In this document: in pieces, positions 53,483-61,721 of the stretch
Position numbering within the stretch: the stretch's first letter is position 1
Layout: the number at the start of each line of letters is the position of its first letter
DNA from: CAWHNT01 sp963830775
GTDB taxonomy: Bacteria > Pseudomonadota > Alphaproteobacteria > Geminicoccales > Geminicoccaceae
DNA length: 64,000 bases
Reading direction: 5' to 3'
Assembly: GCA_963830775.1 (NCBI GenBank)
Contig: CAWHNT010000047.1
Span: forward strand, 372,001 to 436,000
Notes under the pieces: model-generated
Databases searched by the model: none
What the model saw: only the letters and a program-made list of their open reading frames with translations
What the model was told of the DNA's origin: nothing
Translations under genes and position numbers: made by a program

Positions 53483-54337
53483 TTGCGCAACCGGCTCCGG
53501 CAACTCTTCACACGAAGGCGTGACCGGCTCCGGCAGGGACATAGCCGGCTTGGCCGCCTCCCGTGCGCGCAACTGCGCGAGGCGGGCGTGGATCATGGCC
53601 CTGAGCTCGGGCCCCAGCACCTTGCGGCTGGCGATGGCCGGCGAGAGCACCGGCGGGTGGAAGTCGATCTCGATCTCGACGCCAGGCAGCTTCAGCGCCT
53701 CCCAAAGATGAGGCGTGAACGCCATGTCGTCGTACCAGGCGTAGAGATCGCAGGTTTCGGCGGTGAACGGGCGCCCGTCGGCGAGACGCAGGTAGCTCAG
53801 CGTGACACCCTGGGCCGCCACCGGCCGGTCCAGCACCCAAGGCTCGGCCACGGACAGGAGCGAGGTCTTGAACGGCTTGGTCGACAGGCCGTTGCTGCTG
53901 GTTCCCTCGGCGAAGAGGACGAAGCTCTCGCCTCCTTTCATCCGCCCGGCGATCTGGTTGCGCTGGATCAGCGCCTGGCGCCAGTGGCGGCGGATGAAGA
54001 GGGTGCCGACGCGGCGGGCGATGTAGCCGAAGAGCGGCCAGCCATCCACCTCCGACTTGGCGATGAAGGTGGCGTCGGTGACGACACCCAGCGCCACCAC
54101 GTCGAAATAGGAGACATGGTTCGGGACGAGGAGGGTCGGGTATTCGTTGCAGACGGCGCCGCGGACCTTCACCCGGATCCCCAGGAGCCAGCACGTATAC
54201 CGGCTCCAGAACCGGCGCACGGCGAAACGCGCCCGCTGCCCGAAGGCGCTGGCGAGCGGGTAGATGGCGACCAGGAGCAGGATGACGGTCACGAACGCCG
54301 TGGCGCGGCGCGCGGCCCGGAAGTTGCCGGTCAGCAT
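53480..54337 (-). CDS. olsA: 1-acyl-glycerol-3-phosphate acyltransferase-like, probable lyso-ornithine lipid acyltransferase
   Basis: A 285-residue PlsC-fold acyltransferase. The acyl-transfer motif HX4D is in LLVPNHVSYFDVVALGVV, with VLFAEGTSSNGLSTKPFKTS as the second motif. An N-terminal membrane helix (AFVTVILLLVAIYPLASAFG) anchors it to the inner membrane. It follows olsB by 13 bases on the same strand. OlsB makes lyso-ornithine lipid and OlsA adds the second acyl chain, so the pairing supports the ornithine-lipid role over ordinary PlsC. ATG at 54337 is chosen because it begins at the conserved helix. Confidence 0.85.
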   Translation of the reverse strand: MLTGNFRAARRATAFVTVILLLVAIYPLASAFGQRARFAVRRFWSRYTCWLLGIRVKVRGAVCNEYPTLLVPNHVSYFDVVALGVVTDATFIAKSEVDGWPLFGYIARRVGTLFIRRHWRQALIQRNQIAGRMKGGESFVLFAEGTSSNGLSTKPFKTSLLSVAEPWVLDRPVAAQGVTLSYLRLADGRPFTAETCDLYAWYDDMAFTPHLWEALKLPGVEIEIDFHPPVLSPAIASRKVLGPELRAMIHARLAQLRAREAAKPAMSLPEPVTPSCEELPEPVAQ

Positions 54338-54350
54338 GGCAGCCAGGCGC

Positions 54351-55256
54351 TCAGGCGGCGGCGGCGACGGCCGGCCGGAGATGACGGAACAGGCGCTGCG
54401 AGCGGGCCTGGACCACGGGCGTGGGCAGCACGAGGCAGACATCCGTCGTGTTGAACTCGTGGTCGACGACCGCACCTTCGCCGATCATCCCGCCGATGCT
54501 GAGATAGCCGCGCAGCAGCGGCGGCAGGTTGCGGAAAACCTGCCGCTCGTTGATCTGCTCGCGCGGCAGGCGGTTGGTGCGGACGAACCGGCTTGGCACC
54601 GCCCGTGGCCGGACCTCCGGCGGTGCCAGATGGTAGTGGTGCAGATAGCTCAGCACCTCGGCCAGGGGCTCGGGTTCGGTCCCGGGCAGGCTGGCGCAGC
54701 CCAGCATGAGGCCGACATCGAAGGCCTCGAGATAATCGGCGATGCCGCGCCAGAGGAGCTGCATCACGGCGCCGCTGCGGTAGTCGGCATGCACGCAGGA
54801 GCGGCCCAGCTCCATGATCTCGCCATAGGGCGCCCGCACCCCGGCCAGGTCGAACTCGCCCGACGTATAGAAGCCGCCGTGCCGGGTCGCGACCGACCCG
54901 CGCAGCATGCGGTAGCAGCCGACCACGCACGGCCGCGTCCTGTCGGGCGAGCGGTCGAGATCGACCACCACCAGATGATCGGCGATGGTGTCGTAGCGGT
55001 CGAAGTCGCGCCCCAGCGACAGCATCTCCGGCGTCGGGTGGGCGCCCATCTCCCGATAGAAGACCTCGAAGCGCAAGGCCTGCGCGGCCTCAAGCTCGGG
55101 CCCCGCGCGGACGAGGCGGAGATCGAGCTGATTGGCGCCGGTGCTGTCGACCATCGTGGCTCCAAGCTGCGGCCGGCCAGTGCCGTGAGCACCCTGCGAC
55201 CAGGTTTCCTTCGCCGGCCCGAGCCTATGAACGCGCGTCGATAACTCTGTAGCCAT
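54351..55256 (-). CDS. olsB: L-ornithine N-alpha-acyltransferase (hemolysin-like GNAT fold)
   Basis: Transfers a 3-hydroxyacyl group from acyl-ACP to ornithine, the first step of ornithine lipid synthesis. About 301 residues. Family marks: EAAQALRFEVFYREMGAHPT, DFDRYDTIADHLVVVDLDRS, VVGCYRMLRGSVATRHGGFY, MELGRSCVHADYRSGAVMQL and GYLSIGGMIGEGAVVDHEFN. ATG at 55256 has GGAAG upstream; an ATG at 55154 with GGAG five bases before it is an equally good start and gives the usual family length. Ornithine lipids often rise in phosphate starvation; I see no clear Pho box here. Confidence 0.87.
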   Translation of the reverse strand: MATELSTRVHRLGPAKETWSQGAHGTGRPQLGATMVDSTGANQLDLRLVRAGPELEAAQALRFEVFYREMGAHPTPEMLSLGRDFDRYDTIADHLVVVDLDRSPDRTRPCVVGCYRMLRGSVATRHGGFYTSGEFDLAGVRAPYGEIMELGRSCVHADYRSGAVMQLLWRGIADYLEAFDVGLMLGCASLPGTEPEPLAEVLSYLHHYHLAPPEVRPRAVPSRFVRTNRLPREQINERQVFRNLPPLLRGYLSIGGMIGEGAVVDHEFNTTDVCLVLPTPVVQARSQRLFRHLRPAVAAAA

Positions 55257-55401
55257 ACTGTGGCACTTCCGTGAATGAGTGCAAGATGGCGGCGCCGGCC
55301 GACCCCGGCCCTCCGGCCGGATGCCTGCGCGTGGCTGGGCGATTAGGGGGTGCGTGTTGCGCACCAGGCACGAGCCCGGGCGCCAGCGACGCGATCCCGG
55401 T

Positions 55402-55425
55402 TCCATTAAGTCGAGCTTAAGAATT
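55402..55425. promoter_or_regulatory. Small palindrome upstream of olsB
   Basis: TTAAGTCGAGCTTAA (near 55405-55419) is an inverted repeat of TTAAG/CTTAA around TCGAG, in an AT-richer patch between divergent olsB and the small membrane-protein gene. It could be an operator or part of a promoter for either gene. No factor can be named. Confidence 0.3.
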
Positions 55426-55482
55426 CCAGCCTAGAACGAGGGCGTCGGCCCGCCGCAGGGTGTCCGTGCGGAGGCGAAGCGG

Positions 55483-55644
55483 ATGTTCGAGGTACAGCGT
55501 GCCTCAGCGAAGGCAGCGGACATGGCAGTCAGTGGTGCCGAGGCGGACCAGCGTCTTGCCTTCCCCCGCGCCGCGGCGCTGATCGTGGCGATGTCGCTGG
55601 CGGCCTGGTGTGCGATTGCCGTCGGCTGGCGGCTGCTGGTGTGA
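55483..55644 (+). CDS. 53-residue single-helix membrane protein
   Basis: A short frame starting at ATG 55483 with GGAGG eight bases upstream. The product has a polar start (FEVQRASAKAADMAVSGAEA) and one transmembrane helix near the end (ALIVAMSLAAWCAIAVGWRL). The good ribosome site and helix make it a likely real gene. Divergent from olsB and followed by the MATE gene 72 bases later. No family recognised. Confidence 0.55.
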   Translation: MFEVQRASAKAADMAVSGAEADQRLAFPRAAALIVAMSLAAWCAIAVGWRLLV

Positions 55645-55716
55645 GCGGCGCCCGACCTTGCAAGCTGGTCGCCCTGACCCTATGGCCGGTCTGCCCGCCG
55701 CGCTTTTGGGTTCCCC

Positions 55717-57030
55717 ATGCAGTCGTTTCGCCAGTGCTGGCGGCTTGCCTGGCCGCTGATCCTCTCCAACCTGTCCGTTCCCCTGCTCGGGATGGTCGAC
55801 ACCGCGGTGGTCGGCCACCTGCCGCAGGCACATCACCTGGCGGCCGTCGCGCTGGGTGCCACGGTGCTGAGCGTCCTCTATTTCCTCTTCGGCTTCCTGC
55901 GCATGGGTACCACCGGCCTCACCGCGCAGGCGCTGGGGGCCGGCGACCAGGTGGAAGTGCGCGCGACGCTGGTCCGCGGACTCCTCGTATCGATGGTGCT
56001 GGGGTTGCTTCTCCTGGTCTCGGTGCCCCTCACGATCGGGGCAGCGCGTACGCTGCTGGCGCCCACGCCTGCCGCCGAGCCGGGCCTTGCCGCCTACATC
56101 GCGGTCCGGCTCTGCGGCGCCCCGGCAGCACTCGGCACGTTCGTGCTGCTGGGCTGGTTCCTGGGACTGCAGGATGCACGCCGGCCGCTGGCCCTCATGG
56201 TCCTGACCAACGTCCTCAATGCCGGGCTCGCCATCCTTCTCGTCTTCGGGCTCAAGATGGAGGCGGCCGGCGTGGCGCTGGCCACCGCCGTGGCCGAATG
56301 GGCCGGCCTCGGGCTCGGGCTGGCCCTGGTCCGCCGGCATTGGCGGCGTCTGGGCGGGATGCCGGAACGGCAGGCGATCCTGGTCGGCAGCCGGTTCCGC
56401 CGCCTCCTCCTGGTGAACCGCGACCTCTTCCTGCGCAGCCTGCTCCTGGAGGCCGTGTTCCTCGCCATGGCGGGCCTGGGCTCGCGGCTGGGCGAGGTGA
56501 CGCTGGCCGCCAACGCCGTGCTGATGACCCTGTTCACGGTCTCGGCCTATGGCCTGGACGGCTTCGCGCACGCGACCGAGGCGCTGGTCGGCCGGGCCGT
56601 GGGCGAGCGCTCGGTTCCGGGGTTGCGGGCGGCCGTGAAGGCCGGGTTTGCCAGCGCTGCCCTGCTCGCGGTGGTGATGAGCCTCGGCTTCGCGCTGCTC
56701 GGGCCGCTGCTGGTCGACCTCCTCACCGGCCTGCCCGAAGTGCGGTCCACCGCCCGGGAATTCCTGCCCTATGCCGCCCTCGTGCCGATGGTGGCGGTGT
56801 GGGCCTTTCTCTATGACGGCCTGTTCTTCGGCGCCACCCGCACGACCGAGCTGCGCAATGGCATGCTGGCGGCAACCCTGTGCTTCGGCCTCGCCGCCTC
56901 CATCCTGCTGCCCGCGCTGGGCAATCACGGCCTCTGGCTCGCGTTCCTCATCTTCCTGGGAGCACGTGGGCTCATCCTGGCCCTGATCTACTGGCGTGCG
57001 GAGGGGGCCGTGGCCTTCGCCCGCGGCTGA
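55717..57030 (+). CDS. MATE-family (DinF-like) efflux transporter
   Basis: A 437-residue inner-membrane protein with twelve helices. The MATE start reads WPLILSNLSVPLLGMVDTAV, then FGFLRMGTTGLTAQALGAGD and the DinF-type phrases VLLGWFLGLQDARRPL and YGLDGFAHATEALVGRAVGE (conserved YALDG-like region). DinF-like proteins export drugs or oxidised compounds using a cation gradient. Its last 43 bases overlap the tail of the opposite-strand hydroxylase gene. Confidence 0.9.
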   Translation: MQSFRQCWRLAWPLILSNLSVPLLGMVDTAVVGHLPQAHHLAAVALGATVLSVLYFLFGFLRMGTTGLTAQALGAGDQVEVRATLVRGLLVSMVLGLLLLVSVPLTIGAARTLLAPTPAAEPGLAAYIAVRLCGAPAALGTFVLLGWFLGLQDARRPLALMVLTNVLNAGLAILLVFGLKMEAAGVALATAVAEWAGLGLGLALVRRHWRRLGGMPERQAILVGSRFRRLLLVNRDLFLRSLLLEAVFLAMAGLGSRLGEVTLAANAVLMTLFTVSAYGLDGFAHATEALVGRAVGERSVPGLRAAVKAGFASAALLAVVMSLGFALLGPLLVDLLTGLPEVRSTAREFLPYAALVPMVAVWAFLYDGLFFGATRTTELRNGMLAATLCFGLAASILLPALGNHGLWLAFLIFLGARGLILALIYWRAEGAVAFARG

Positions 57031-57875
57031 GACCGGAACGGTGCCACCAGGAGCTGGAGCAGCGCCCGGTCGCGCCGGCGCTCGACCCCGATCGGCATGC
57101 CGCGCCAGCGGGCGGTACGGCTCCGCGAGCCGAACAGCGGATCCCAGATGCTGAGCAGCGTGCCGTAATTGCTGTCGGTGTCCGCGCGCCGGGCATGGTG
57201 ATGCACCCAATGGATGCCCGGGGTGATGACCACGCGGGCGAGCGCCTGCTCGAGCGGTGCCGGCAGCCGCGCATCCGAATGGTGGAACAGTGTCGCCGCC
57301 AGCACCAAGCCCTCGAACAGCACCACCGAGGCGAGTGGGATGTCGAGGACGATGATGGGCAGCACCCGCACCAGGGCCGAGAGTACGACCTCCCCGAAAT
57401 GGAAGCGGACCGCACTGGTGGTGTCGAGGGTCTCGTCCAGGTGATGCACCTCGTGGAAACGCCAGAGGAGCGGCCACTCGTGGTTCGCCCGGTGCCACCA
57501 GTAGAGCCACAGGTCGAGCAGGAGGATATCGACAAGGAGACCTGGCGCACCTGACCAGAAGGCCGGCCGCAGCCCGGTACCGAACGAGGAAGCCCAGCCC
57601 GTCACGGGCAGCACGATCAGCGGCGAGAGCAGGGCATTGAACCCGAACAGGCTGAGGTTCCGGCCGAGCCGGCGCATTCCGGCCCGGGTCGCGTGCCCGA
57701 GCCTGACCAGGAGGGCACCACCCTCGGCCGGGCGCAGCCGTTCCCAGAGGCCGAAGAGGAGGAAGGCCGCGAGCACCAGCGCGGACTTCAGCCAGAGAAG
57801 GTTCGTCAGCTCCAAGGTACTCGCCCAGGCATCGTCGATGCTCATCTGGGCATGCAGGCTGCCGGCCGCCAGCAC
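56988..57875 (-). CDS. Fatty-acid-hydroxylase/sterol-desaturase-family enzyme
   Basis: A membrane di-iron oxygenase of about 285-295 residues. The histidine boxes are visible: WWHRANHEW, FHEVHHLDETLD, FHHSDARL and IHWVHHHARRADTDSNYG. Helices flank them (LVLAAFLLFGLWERL, LVDILLLDLWLYW, VLPIIVLDIPLASVVLFEGL). It hydroxylates or desaturates a lipid at the inner membrane. Lying about 1.7 kb from olsB-olsA, it could act on ornithine lipid (some hydroxylases of this superfamily, such as OlsE, do), but other lipids fit too. Start at 57875 (GTG) or 57845 (ATG) is uncertain; no clear ribosome site. Confidence 0.8.
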   Translation of the reverse strand: MLAAGSLHAQMSIDDAWASTLELTNLLWLKSALVLAAFLLFGLWERLRPAEGGALLVRLGHATRAGMRRLGRNLSLFGFNALLSPLIVLPVTGWASSFGTGLRPAFWSGAPGLLVDILLLDLWLYWWHRANHEWPLLWRFHEVHHLDETLDTTSAVRFHFGEVVLSALVRVLPIIVLDIPLASVVLFEGLVLAATLFHHSDARLPAPLEQALARVVITPGIHWVHHHARRADTDSNYGTLLSIWDPLFGSRSRTARWRGMPIGVERRRDRALLQLLVAPFRSQPRAKATAPSARQ

Positions 57876-57937
57876 GCGCGCGATGGCGGGCGGCCGCGTT
57901 AACCGTTCCTTCGCAACTCCTGGTCCATTCTCCGGGC

Positions 57938-59632
57938 ATGGACACTGCCCGGGCCTCGGCCCTCCTCCGCAGCTTGCCCCAGGCGCTTGCCGTGGTCGAT
58001 GTCGACGGCCGCATTCTGCTGTCGAACGACCGCTTCCGCGCGACGTGGCAGACGGATTCGGGAGACCCGCCCGAGGGCCGCCAGCTCACGGACCTGCTGC
58101 TCGACGGCAATCTCGCCGGTGAGGAGGCGGTCGATGCGGCGTCCGGCTACCTCGCGGGACTGCGATCCGCACCTCGCTGCCCGGAGCCGGTGGAGCTGGT
58201 TCTGGGCAATGGGCAGATCCTGGCCTTGCAAGGATGGCAGCTCGCGGCCGGAGAATGGGCCCTGAGCCTCGAGGACGTGACGAGCCGGCGCGCCGTCGAG
58301 CGCCGGGCCGAGGCGCTGGCCCACCAGGATGCCCTGACCGGTTTGGCGAACCGTCGTGTGTTCGGTGACCGGCTGGCGGCCGCGCTGGCACAGTCGGAGC
58401 GGGCTGGAAGGTCCGTCGCCGTGCTCTGCCTCGACCTCGACCGGTTCAAGTCCGTCAACGACACTCTTGGCCACGCCTTCGGGGACACGCTGCTGCGAAC
58501 GGTGGCGGAGCGCATCCGCTCGGTCGTCCGCCAGGCCGACACGATCGCCCGCCTGGGCGGCGACGAGTTCGCGATCCTGCAGGCCGGGGTGGGGCAGCCC
58601 GGGGCAGCTACCGCCCTGGCGCAGCGTCTGGTCGACCTGATCGGCCGCTCCTATGTCCTCGATGGTCATCTGGTGAACACCGGCGTCAGCGTCGGCGTGG
58701 CTCTGGGCCCGGACGACGCTGCCGATCCCGACCAGCTGCTGAGGAATGCCGATCTCGCCCTCTATGAGGCGAAGGCCGGTGGCCGGGGCCGGTTCTGCTT
58801 CTTCGAGCCCGCGATGGACAGGCGGATGCAGGAGCGCCGCCGGCTCGAGCTCGACCTGCGTAAGGCCCTGGCCATGCGCGAGCTCGAGCTGCACTACCAG
58901 CCGCAGGTCAGCGTCGAGACGGGTCGCCTGACCGGCTTCGAGGCCCTCCTGCGCTGGCAGCACCCCGAGCGGGGCCTCGTCCCACCGAGCGAGTTCGTGC
59001 CGCTGGCGGAAGAGACCGGGCTGATCGTGCGCATCGGTGAGTGGGTCCTGAGGGCCGCCTGCCGCGAGGCCGCCCGCTGGCCTGGCGAGCTCTCCCTCGC
59101 GGTGAACCTGTCGCCCGTGCAGTTCAAGAGCCAGCGGCTCCTCGACGCCGTCCGCGACGCGCTGGCCCAGTCGGGACTCAACCCCGCACGTCTGGAGCTG
59201 GAGATCACCGAGGGTGTGCTGCTCCAGGAGAGTGGGACCACCCTGGCGATCCTGCACGCGCTGCGGCGGCTGGGTGTCCGGATCGCCATGGACGATTTCG
59301 GGACCGGCTATTCGTCCTTGAGCTATCTGCGGAGCTTCCCGTTCGACAAGCTGAAGATCGACAAGAGCTTCGTGCGCGGCCTTTTCAGCAGCGCCGATTG
59401 TGCCGCGATCGTGCGCGCCGTGGCAGCACTCGGTGCCAGTCTCGGGATTTCGACGACCGCCGAGGGTGTGGAGACGGCGGAGCAGATGGGCCGAATCCGC
59501 GAGGAGGGTTGCACGGAGGCTCAGGGCTATCTGTTCAGCAGGCCGGTTCCGGCCTCTGAGGTCGAGCGGCTGATCGTGGCGAGCCTGCCGACCGGACAAT
59601 GGGACCAGGGCGCGCCCGCTGCCGCAGCGTGA
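57938..59632 (+). CDS. PAS-GGDEF-EAL c-di-GMP enzyme
   Basis: A 564-residue cytosolic protein. PAS-like sensor (about 1-110), then a GGDEF domain with intact GGDEF (207-211) and an RxxD inhibitory site (RQAD, 198-201), then an EAL domain with EAL (335-337), SLAVNLSPVQFKSQRL and the loop DDFGTGYSSLSYL. All hallmark residues for both making and breaking c-di-GMP are present, so the net activity depends on regulation. The BLUF gene begins 11 bases after the stop and could be that regulator. Confidence 0.93.
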   Translation: MDTARASALLRSLPQALAVVDVDGRILLSNDRFRATWQTDSGDPPEGRQLTDLLLDGNLAGEEAVDAASGYLAGLRSAPRCPEPVELVLGNGQILALQGWQLAAGEWALSLEDVTSRRAVERRAEALAHQDALTGLANRRVFGDRLAAALAQSERAGRSVAVLCLDLDRFKSVNDTLGHAFGDTLLRTVAERIRSVVRQADTIARLGGDEFAILQAGVGQPGAATALAQRLVDLIGRSYVLDGHLVNTGVSVGVALGPDDAADPDQLLRNADLALYEAKAGGRGRFCFFEPAMDRRMQERRRLELDLRKALAMRELELHYQPQVSVETGRLTGFEALLRWQHPERGLVPPSEFVPLAEETGLIVRIGEWVLRAACREAARWPGELSLAVNLSPVQFKSQRLLDAVRDALAQSGLNPARLELEITEGVLLQESGTTLAILHALRRLGVRIAMDDFGTGYSSLSYLRSFPFDKLKIDKSFVRGLFSSADCAAIVRAVAALGASLGISTTAEGVETAEQMGRIREEGCTEAQGYLFSRPVPASEVERLIVASLPTGQWDQGAPAAAA

Positions 59633-59643
59633 GGGTTACCGGG

Positions 59644-60093
59644 ATGAGCGATGGCCTGCACAGGTTGGTCTATTACAGCCGGAACAGCCTCTCGGGCTCC
59701 GAGCAGGCGATTGGCCACGAGATCCAGCAGGTGCTCGCGAGCTCGCGGCGCAACAATGCGGCCGACGGAATCACGGGTGCCCTCCTCTTCAACCGGGGCT
59801 GCTTCGCGCAGGTGCTGGAAGGCCCGCGCGCGGCCGTGGAGCGTACCTTCGAGCGTATCCAGCGCGACCCGCGGCACGAGGACGTCCTGCTTCTCCGGTT
59901 CGAGCCCATCCAGGAGCGGGCCTTCCCGGGCTGGTCGATGGCCTTTGTCGGCCACTCCGCCGAAGGCTCGAGACACTATGGCGGGATCGCCGGGCAGAGC
60001 GGCTTCGACCCCGCCCGGCTCACCGGAGACCAGCTCTTCGAGCTCCTGTCCCAGCTGGTTGTGGAGGAGGAAGGGCTGGCGGCCGTGCCCTGA
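59644..60093 (+). CDS. BLUF-domain blue-light photoreceptor
   Basis: A 149-residue stand-alone BLUF protein that would bind FAD. Key residues: Tyr10 in RLVYYSRNSL, Asn38 (RRNNA), Gln56 in FAQVLEGP and Trp97/Met99 in GWSMAF. A short helical tail (LFELLSQLVVEEEGL) may pass the signal on. No output domain is fused, so it should act on a partner protein; the GGDEF-EAL gene 11 bases upstream is the obvious candidate. ATG at 59644 has GGG upstream. Confidence 0.93.
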   Translation: MSDGLHRLVYYSRNSLSGSEQAIGHEIQQVLASSRRNNAADGITGALLFNRGCFAQVLEGPRAAVERTFERIQRDPRHEDVLLLRFEPIQERAFPGWSMAFVGHSAEGSRHYGGIAGQSGFDPARLTGDQLFELLSQLVVEEEGLAAVP

Positions 60094-60189
60094 TACTGCA
60101 GTCGAGCATCGCTGCCTCCCGTGCGCCGCCGCCAATGACAGCGTCGGGCCCGCTGCTGATGACGGCGGCGCCAGGTTGACCAAGCCAGA

Positions 60190-60868
60190 ACTCGATGCGG
60201 ATCAGGCGGTCGCGCCCATGCCAGCAGCCAGAGCAGCAGGCGCGGTGAGGAGCAGGAGATCGGCCGCAAGATCGAGGCTCGCCTCTCCCCCCGACGGCCT
60301 CCCGGCGCAGGACGGCGAGATTGGCCTGTGCCAGGATGGCGAAGGTGATGTGCCGGTGCCAGCCGGTCCAGGAGCGGACCTCGTACTGGTCGAGGCCGGA
60401 CTCGCCTTGGCTGCCTCAAAGCAAGCCTGAATGGTCCAGCGCGTTCCGGCCACCCGGACGAGATCAGCCAGGGTGCTCTCCTGATGAGAGAGCGTCGGAT
60501 AGAAGGTGAACTCGTCAGACCTGACGATCCGGCACCGGATCAAGAAGGCCTTCTACCAGCCCGTGCGGTGTCGGACCGGTAGGGCAGCCAAGCCCAGTCA
60601 TAGAGCCTCGGGCTCTTGGCCCCATCCTCGGCGCTGGGCCGCTTGCAGGCCCGGGCCGGCACGTCCTCGAGCCAGTCCGCCACCGGCTTCAGCCCCAGAT
60701 GCTGGGCACTGATCACTGCCAGCCCGTAACCGCGTCCGCTCTGCTCGGCCGCACCGCGCAAGGCATGGTCGGCGCCATTGACTCTGTCCGCGGTCACCCA
60801 CGCGCAGGACACGCCGGCCGCGAAGGCCCGCTCCAGCATCGCCCGAAGCGCGGTCCGAAAACTGCACC
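60190..60868 (-). pseudogene. IS701-family transposase relic, truncated and frameshifted
   Basis: Leftward pieces from a transposase of the IS701/IS4 type: MLERAFAAGVSCAWVTADRV (60780-60840), GLAVISAQHLGLKPVAD and AKSPRLYDWAWLPY (60590-60720), and DLVRVAGTRWTIQACFEAAK (60400-60460), then decayed sequence. Frame changes separate them, and the start of the gene is cut by the IS5 element at 60872. It is the oldest of the nested insertions here. Confidence 0.7.
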
Positions 60869-60964
60869 TTAGGGGCGGTTTCCAGAACCCTGTAGCTCGT
60901 CAGCCTCTCGGCATCCGACGTCCCTGGCGCTCGTTTTCCGTGCTTCGGGCACAGGGAGGCGAGC

Positions 60965-61720
60965 ATGGTGTCGAGGGCGGCGGCGTTGGTGGCGGAGATC
61001 ATCGACCGGATCGAGGACCGGCGGTACGGGACCGGGCGGCCACCCTTACCGACTATCGAGGTCGTCGAGACGCTGCGCTTCTTCGTCCGCGAGGGCGTGC
61101 AGTGGCGGGAGCTGCGGGCTGCGGCCGGGCGCGCGTGCGGCTCCACCCTGCGCCGCCGCCTGGACGGCTGGAGCGCTACGGCCTTGCTGCACCAGGTCCA
61201 TGTCGCCCTGATCCGGATGGTGCGCTCGGGGCCTGAGGCCGCCTCTTGGGACGTCGTGGTCGACAGTTGTTCGGTCCGCGCCAAACGTGGCGGCGAGCTG
61301 ACCGGGCCTAATCCCACCGACCGCGGCAAGGCCGGGACCAAGTACCATATCGTGGCCTCGACCGACGGCCTCCCGCTGGCCGCCGTCCCCTCGGCCGCCA
61401 ACGTCCACGACACGCGGCTCTTCCCGCACTTGCTGCGCTTGGCCCTGGCCGTTTGTGCTGCGATCGGCAGGCTCTACGCCGATGCGGCCTACGCCAGCGC
61501 GGACAACCGCAGACTCTGCCGGCAGGACGGCATCCAGCCCTTCATCCGCGAGGTGGGCGAGCCGCACGGCTCGGGCCTCGGCGCGGTCCGCTGCGTGGTC
61601 GAGCACGACTGCGCATGGTTGCTGGCCAACAAGCGGCTGGACCGCCGGCAGGACAGGCTGGGCCGCATCATCCTGGCCCTCCTGACCGCGGCCTGCATCT
61701 TCATCATCGCCAACCGCCTT
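60965..61720 (+). pseudogene. IS5-family transposase, 3' end displaced by IS630 insertion
   Basis: About 252 residues of an intact-looking transposase with the DDE set: WDVVVDSCSVRAKRGG (Asp), GRLYADAAYASADNRRLCRQ (Asp) and VVEHDCAWLLANKRLDRRQD (Glu). It reads to ...FIIANRL, where IS630 has entered. Removing that element and one TA copy restores AGC GCG TTC TGA, so the native end was ...NRLSAF-stop. As written, the frame runs on into IS630 with a foreign tail; only three residues are lost, so activity might persist. Confidence 0.85.
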
Positions 61721-61721
61721 A

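Noticed and set aside
55504..58110. 868-codon open frame opposite the MATE gene
   Set aside because: Antisense shadow; Gln/Arg/His-rich with no domain.
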